Assembly (NCBI GenBank): GCA_963719055.1
Contig: CAVRAU010000021.1
Location: 1 to 64,000, forward strand
Source of the DNA: CAXMQZ01 sp963719055
Lineage (GTDB): Bacteria; Acidobacteriota; Thermoanaerobaculia; Multivoradales; JAHEKO01
DNA length: 64,000 nt
Reading direction: 5' to 3'
In this document: positions 59,904 through 64,000 of the stretch, piece after piece
How positions within the stretch are numbered: position 1 is the stretch's first letter
Layout of the letters: each line of letters opens with the position of its first letter
The notes under the pieces: model-generated
Told to the model about the DNA's origin: nothing
Seen by the model: only the letters and a program-made list of their open reading frames with translations
The model's database searches: none
Translations under genes and position numbers: made by a program

Positions 59904-61571
59904 GTGACAAAGGTTCTGGTGCACCCAGGTCAAGGTGAGAGCTTCACCTCCGTCCTGCAGGGAGAGATCGTGGTCGTCGGCCGCTCGTCGGATGCCGATC
60001 TGCAAGTCGACGACAAATACCTGTCGCGCAAGCACGCCAAGCTGATTTCGCGCGACGGCGGCTGGTGGATCGAGGATCTGGGCTCCCGCAACGGCACGAA
60101 GCTGAATGGCGGCCTGGTCGAGAGACCGACCCGACTCGAACCGGGCGACGAGCTGCGGCTCTGTCAGAGCAGCATCATCTTCGATGCCGACGAGGCCGCC
60201 GCCCGGCCCCCGGAGCCGAGAACCCAACGTAGCGAGCCGCAGACCATGTTCCTGTCTGCCAGCGAGTTGACCCGACGGGGCTCGCCGCAACTCACCGCCA
60301 GCCTCGATTCGGTCGAAGAGCTCCGACGCCAAGCCGAAAGGCTGCATCTGCTCAACGACATCCATCGCGTGTTGGACCAGTCGATGGAGTTGGAGGGTGT
60401 CCTGGATCTCATCCTGGATCGTGCTTTCGACACGCTGTCACCAGGAGAGGCCCTCATTTATCTCAAGCAGACCGATGGTAGCTACCAGCGGGTTGCCCAG
60501 CGCTCGGCGGGGAACCTGGACGCTGACCACCTCTATTCGGAAACCCTGATCCGGGAGGTGGCCGAAAAGGGTATGGCCGCGCTGGTGATGGATACCGGCA
60601 TCGACCCAAAGATGGAGGACGCCCAGAGCATCCTCGACCTCGGAGTTCTCAGTCTGGTGGCGGCCCCCCTTCTGGATGCCTCGGGCTCCCTGGGCATGAT
60701 TGCGCTGACCTCGACGCTGAGCACCGGGACCTTCAGCGAGGACGATTTGGAGCTCCTGGTCTCCCTCGCCTCCATTGCGGCGATGCGAATCCGCAATGTG
60801 GCCCTGGCTGAGAAGGCAGCGGAAGAGGCTGCGGCCCGAGGTCGCCTCGAGGAAGAGCTGCATCTGGCGCGACAGATTCAGGAGGCCTTGCTGCCGAGCG
60901 GCTTACCCGACGTCGAGGGCTATGAGCTCTGCGGCGGCAATGTCCCCTCGCGCGGCGTTTCTGGCGACTACTACACGGTGGTCGAGCGCAACGGTGGCGA
61001 CGAGTTCGTTCTCATGGTGGCCGATGTGTCCGGCAAGGGGATGGCCGCTTCCCTCCTGACGTTCTCGCTGGAAGCCCTGGCTGCGGGCCCCATCGACAAC
61101 GGTCAGCCGGCCGACGAAATCTGCAGCCGCGTCTGCCGCCGGCTGTACAAAAGGACCCTACCGGCCAAGTACGCCACCATGTTTCTCGCGGTCCTCGACC
61201 CTCAGGCCCACACCCTCAGTTTCTGCAACGCGGGTCACAACTCGGGTCTCCTTCTCAGCGCCAAGGGCGGTGTTCAGCAGCTGAGGTCCTCAGGGCCTCC
61301 CGTCGGTCTGATGCCCGAAGGTATCTACAAGGAGCAGACAGTGGAGATGGCACCCGAGGATCTCCTGGTCCTCTATACCGACGGCATCACCGAAGCCAGC
61401 GACCCGGACGACGAGGAATATGGAATCGACCGCCTAGCCAAGATCTGCAAGCTCCGCCGTCAGGATGACCTGGATCTCCTGTCCGAAGCCATCCAGCGAG
61501 ACCTGGATACGTTCACTCGCGGCGTCCCCTACGCCGACGACCGCACACTCCTCCTGATCCGCCGGGCATAG
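59904..61571 (+). CDS. FHA - GAF - SpoIIE/PP2C phosphatase
   Basis: Intact, 555 residues, GTG start. FHA (1-95): VVGRSSDADLQVDDKYLSRK, LGSRNGTKLNG. A helix (EELRRQAERLHLLNDIHRVL) links to a GAF domain (about 155-300) that could bind a small ligand such as a cyclic nucleotide. A coiled linker (AEEAAARGRLEEELHLARQI) leads to the SpoIIE-type PP2C domain: SRGVSGDYYTVV, VADVSGKGMAASL, FCNAGHNSG and VLYTDGITEASDPDDEEYG, with the metal aspartates present. A Ser/Thr phosphatase that opposes the neighbouring kinases is the simplest role; anti-anti-sigma substrates are the usual alternative, but none is encoded here. Confidence 0.94.
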   Translation: MTKVLVHPGQGESFTSVLQGEIVVVGRSSDADLQVDDKYLSRKHAKLISRDGGWWIEDLGSRNGTKLNGGLVERPTRLEPGDELRLCQSSIIFDADEAAARPPEPRTQRSEPQTMFLSASELTRRGSPQLTASLDSVEELRRQAERLHLLNDIHRVLDQSMELEGVLDLILDRAFDTLSPGEALIYLKQTDGSYQRVAQRSAGNLDADHLYSETLIREVAEKGMAALVMDTGIDPKMEDAQSILDLGVLSLVAAPLLDASGSLGMIALTSTLSTGTFSEDDLELLVSLASIAAMRIRNVALAEKAAEEAAARGRLEEELHLARQIQEALLPSGLPDVEGYELCGGNVPSRGVSGDYYTVVERNGGDEFVLMVADVSGKGMAASLLTFSLEALAAGPIDNGQPADEICSRVCRRLYKRTLPAKYATMFLAVLDPQAHTLSFCNAGHNSGLLLSAKGGVQQLRSSGPPVGLMPEGIYKEQTVEMAPEDLLVLYTDGITEASDPDDEEYGIDRLAKICKLRRQDDLDLLSEAIQRDLDTFTRGVPYADDRTLLLIRRA

Positions 61572-61584
61572 CTCGCTCATCATC

Positions 61585-61600
61585 CCACCCGTGCGGGTGG
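61585..61600 (+). terminator. Short GC hairpin after the phosphatase gene
   Basis: CCACCC (61585-61590), loop GTGC and GGGTGG (61595-61600) form a perfect 6-bp stem 14 bp after the phosphatase stop. No T-tract follows, so it may only attenuate. Confidence 0.35.
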
Positions 61601-61657
61601 CGACCCGGGCCGTGATCGTGAGTATTCTGGGAAGGACTTCTGACCAGGAGGTACCCC

Positions 61658-62938
61658 ATGGCGCACCTCACCGCAAGATCGGGTTACGAGTCCTTGGTCG
61701 ACAGGCTCAATCGCGCTCCACAGGGGGCTCCGCCCTCAGAGCTCCTCCACGCCATCCTGAAGATGCTCTTCAGTGAGAAAGAGGCCGGCTTGGTCGCGCT
61801 GTTGCCGATCAAACCGTTCACCGTCAGCACTGCCGCCGCGGTCTGGAAGATGCCCGAAACGGAAGCGCGGAAGGTACTGGAGGAACTGGCCGGCCGAGCG
61901 ATTCTCCTCGACATGGAAGACCCGTCCGGCGAGCTTCACTATGTCCTGCCCCCACCCATGGCCGGATTCTTCGAGTTTTCACTGATGCGAGTGCAAGGAG
62001 ATCTCGACCAGAAAGTGCTTTCAGAGCTCTTTTACCAGTACATCACCGTGGAGGAGGACTTCGTCAAAGCTCTCTTCACCGAGGGCCAAACACAATTGGG
62101 CAGGACCTTCGTCCAGGAGTCGGCGTTACCGACGGAGAACACGCTTCAGGTCCTCGACTACGAACGAGCCAGCGAGGTCATCAGGACTGCCAAGCATCGG
62201 GGCGTCAGCATGTGCTACTGCCGGCACAAGGCCGAGCACGCCGGGCACGCCTGTGACGCCGAGATGGATATCTGCATGACCTTCAACCGGACTGGCGAAG
62301 CTCTCATGCGACACGGTTTTGCCCGCGAAATGGATGTCGAAGAGGGGCTCGATCTGCTGCAGCAGGCGCAAGAGCAGAACCTGGTCCAGTTCGGGGAGAA
62401 CATCCAGCAACGGGTCAACTTCATCTGCAACTGCTGCGGGTGTTGCTGTGAAGCGATGAATGCCCAGCGCCGTTTCGGCCTGCTCAACCCGATCCACACC
62501 ACGAACTACCTGCCCGAGATCGACCGCGAGCTTTGCAACGGCTGCACGAAGTGCGTTCAGGCCTGCCCGGTCGAGGCCATGGGCATGGTCTCGGCCAACG
62601 ATCCCGAGCATCCCAAGCTGCGTCGAGCCAAATTGGATGAACAGATGTGTCTGGGGTGCGGCGTCTGCGTGCGCAACTGCGCCCGTGAAGCGATCCGGCT
62701 GCAGCCAAGAGCCGAGAGGGTCATCACACCCGTCAACTCGGTTCATCGAGCGGTTCTGATGGCGCTCGAACGAGACAAGCTCCAGAACCTGATCTTCGAC
62801 AACCAGGCCTTGGCCAGTCACCGCGCCATGGCAGCGATTCTCGGGGCCATCCTGAAGATGCCCGCCGTCAAACAGCGCCTGGCACGGCGACAGATGCGCT
62901 CCCGCTATCTGGACCGGGTCATGGGCATCACGCATTGA
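61658..62938 (+). CDS. Multi-cluster Fe-S protein with winged-helix-like N-terminus
   Basis: Intact, 426 residues, ATG after CAGGAGGTACCCC. Residues about 40-120 look helical and winged-helix-like (LVALLPIKPFTVSTAAAVWK, ARKVLEELAGRAILLD). Then come Cys-rich segments: MCYCRHKAEHAGHACDAEMD with a further Cys, and ICNCCGCCCEAMN. Two ferredoxin 4Fe-4S motifs follow, CNGCTKCVQACPVEAMG and CLGCGVCVRNCAREAIR. Up to 20 Cys could bind three or four clusters. Such proteins pass electrons between cytoplasmic redox partners; the FAD oxidoreductase at 49.5 kb is a candidate. The C-terminus RRQMRSRYLDRVMGITH is basic. No membrane segment. Confidence 0.9.
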   Translation: MAHLTARSGYESLVDRLNRAPQGAPPSELLHAILKMLFSEKEAGLVALLPIKPFTVSTAAAVWKMPETEARKVLEELAGRAILLDMEDPSGELHYVLPPPMAGFFEFSLMRVQGDLDQKVLSELFYQYITVEEDFVKALFTEGQTQLGRTFVQESALPTENTLQVLDYERASEVIRTAKHRGVSMCYCRHKAEHAGHACDAEMDICMTFNRTGEALMRHGFAREMDVEEGLDLLQQAQEQNLVQFGENIQQRVNFICNCCGCCCEAMNAQRRFGLLNPIHTTNYLPEIDRELCNGCTKCVQACPVEAMGMVSANDPEHPKLRRAKLDEQMCLGCGVCVRNCAREAIRLQPRAERVITPVNSVHRAVLMALERDKLQNLIFDNQALASHRAMAAILGAILKMPAVKQRLARRQMRSRYLDRVMGITH

Positions 62939-62994
62939 ATGACGCTGCTCTCTCCGTTGCGGAACCGTGCAGGGGCGGGGCTTGCCGCCGCCCT

Positions 62995-63013
62995 GGAGGG
63001 TGCGAGACCCTCC
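62995..63013 (+). terminator. Hairpin between Fe-S gene and GH3 gene
   Basis: GGAGGGT (62995-63001), loop GCGAG and ACCCTCC (63007-63013) form a perfect 7-bp stem. It is preceded by the GC-rich inverted element GGGCGG...CCGCCC at about 62974-62993. No T-tract. It probably marks the end of the signalling cluster. Confidence 0.45.
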
Positions 63014-63092
63014 CCATCATTGGCGTTGGATTCGATGAGCGTCTAGGATAGGGCCACTGGCACCTGTCCGGACCGTCACAAAGGGGGGAATC

Positions 63093-64000
63093 ATGAAGCG
63101 TCAATACCGTATCGTTGCTGCAGCGTTGCTGCTCGCGTCGCCGACTCTGGCTCTCAGCCAAGAGACTCTGGCAGTCGACAAGCTCGACCAGCTGACCTTG
63201 GAGGAAAAGGCCTCTCTGACCACCGGTCAGAACACCTGGGAGACCTTCGCGATCCCCCGCCTCGACATCCCGGCCACCTGGATGGCGGATGGACCTGTGG
63301 GTCTGAGAAAGGCTGACGGACCGACCCTCGAGGCCCGGGTGGAAGCCACCTGCTTCCCCTCCTCCTCCGCCATGTCGGCCACCTGGAATCCGACATTGAT
63401 CGAAGAGCTGGGCGCCGGCATCGGCGCCGAGGCCCGATACAACGACGTGACCCTGCTGCTGGCTCCGGGTCTCAACCTCAAGCGCCACCCCCTGGGGGGT
63501 CGGAACTTCGAGTACTACAGCGAAGATCCCTTTCTGAGCGGCACCACAGCTGCAGCGTTCGTCCGCGGGGTTCAATCCGAGGGTGTGGGCGCCACCATCA
63601 AGCACTATGCGGTCAACAACCAGGAGCATCGTCGCATGACCATCGATGCCCAGGTGGATGAGCGCACCATGCACGAGCTCTATTTGCGCGGCTTCGAGAT
63701 CGCCATCAAGGAGGGTCGACCGCAAGCGGTCATGAGCGCCTACAACAAAGTGAACGGCACGTATGTCAGTCAGCACCCACAGCTGCTGACGAAGATCCTG
63801 AGAGAAGACTGGGGATTCGAAGGTCTGGTGGTTTCGGACTGGGGCGCCGTGGACGACCCCGTCGCATCCATCGTCGCCGGTCTCGACATCGAGATGCCTG
63901 GCAACCCCCAGACGCCACCGGTAGTGGTTCAGGCGGTGCAAGACGGCAAGCTGGCCGAAAGCGATCTCGATCGGGCCGCCGCCAAGGTACTGCAGCTGGT
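63093..64000 (+). CDS. Glycoside hydrolase family 3 beta-glucosidase-like enzyme, cut by window end
   Basis: Open from ATG 63093 (AAGGGGGG upstream) to the window edge, 302 codons seen. Signal peptide: YRIVAAALLLASPTLALSQ. The GH3 N-terminal barrel is clear: LTLEEKASLTTGQNTWET, MADGPVGLRK, NDVTLLLAPGLNLKRHPLGG, FEYYSEDPFLSGTTAAAFV, IKHYAVNNQEHRRM and the nucleophile Asp in GLVVSDWGAVDDPVAS. Typical family members are 700-850 residues, so over half is outside. It probably hydrolyses beta-glucosides in the periplasm. The gene starts 154 bp after the Fe-S gene behind a hairpin, so it is likely a separate unit. Confidence 0.92.
   Translation, partial: MKRQYRIVAAALLLASPTLALSQETLAVDKLDQLTLEEKASLTTGQNTWETFAIPRLDIPATWMADGPVGLRKADGPTLEARVEATCFPSSSAMSATWNPTLIEELGAGIGAEARYNDVTLLLAPGLNLKRHPLGGRNFEYYSEDPFLSGTTAAAFVRGVQSEGVGATIKHYAVNNQEHRRMTIDAQVDERTMHELYLRGFEIAIKEGRPQAVMSAYNKVNGTYVSQHPQLLTKILREDWGFEGLVVSDWGAVDDPVASIVAGLDIEMPGNPQTPPVVVQAVQDGKLAESDLDRAAAKVLQL

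Overview
The window looks like a high-GC chromosome segment from a member of the Acidobacteriota, probably near Thermoanaerobaculia or Holophagae. This is inferred from gene content: many Hanks-type Ser/Thr kinases with TolB/WD40-like propellers or TPR tails, acidobacterial VWFA-related proteins (TIGR03436-like), DUF4377/COG3650, DUF6265 and Mut7-C proteins. I saw no rRNA, tRNA, CRISPR array, phage or transposase gene.

Layout. 0-8 kb: a broken Nal1-like serine protease, an SPFH protein with a ribbon-helix-helix partner and a likely operator, a thioesterase, and a lipid-degradation operon (acyl-CoA oxidase, thiolase, DUF35-SCP2 protein). 8-20 kb: a small cupredoxin-like protein, kinase K1, a Tat-type aminotransferase, a secreted DUF4377/COG3650 protein, a DUF4440 protein, a globin, a K+ channel with a zinc-ribbon tail, a tripeptidyl-peptidase-like hydrolase and kinase K2. 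20-33 kb: two VWFA proteins, kinases K3 and K4, a secreted kinase-like protein and a Mut7-C protein. 32-40 kb: peptidases, an aldo/keto reductase, an NhaC-type antiporter, a TPR-TonB protein, and a family of GC-rich intergenic hairpins that includes a 32-bp tandem array. 40-49 kb: kinases K5, K6 and K7, an outer-membrane barrel and a DUF6265 protein. 49.5-63 kb: a dense signalling and redox cluster holding an FAD oxidoreductase, a cyclic-nucleotide-binding protein, an FHA-cyclase, an unknown protein, zinc-ribbon kinase K8, kinase K9, a zinc-ribbon FHA protein, an FHA-GAF-SpoIIE phosphatase and a multi-cluster Fe-S protein. The window ends inside a GH3 beta-glucosidase.

How they fit together. 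Nine membrane-type Ser/Thr kinases sit in 64 kb. In the last third they stand beside proteins that make or bind cyclic nucleotides, bind phosphothreonine (FHA) and remove phosphate (SpoIIE/PP2C), next to two redox proteins. That cluster is the best candidate for an undescribed system.

Caution. About 40 apparent frameshifts, two in-frame stops and one internal deletion break otherwise well-conserved genes. Some lie at homopolymers, so residual assembly error is the simplest explanation, and for these genes I give the reconstructed gene span.
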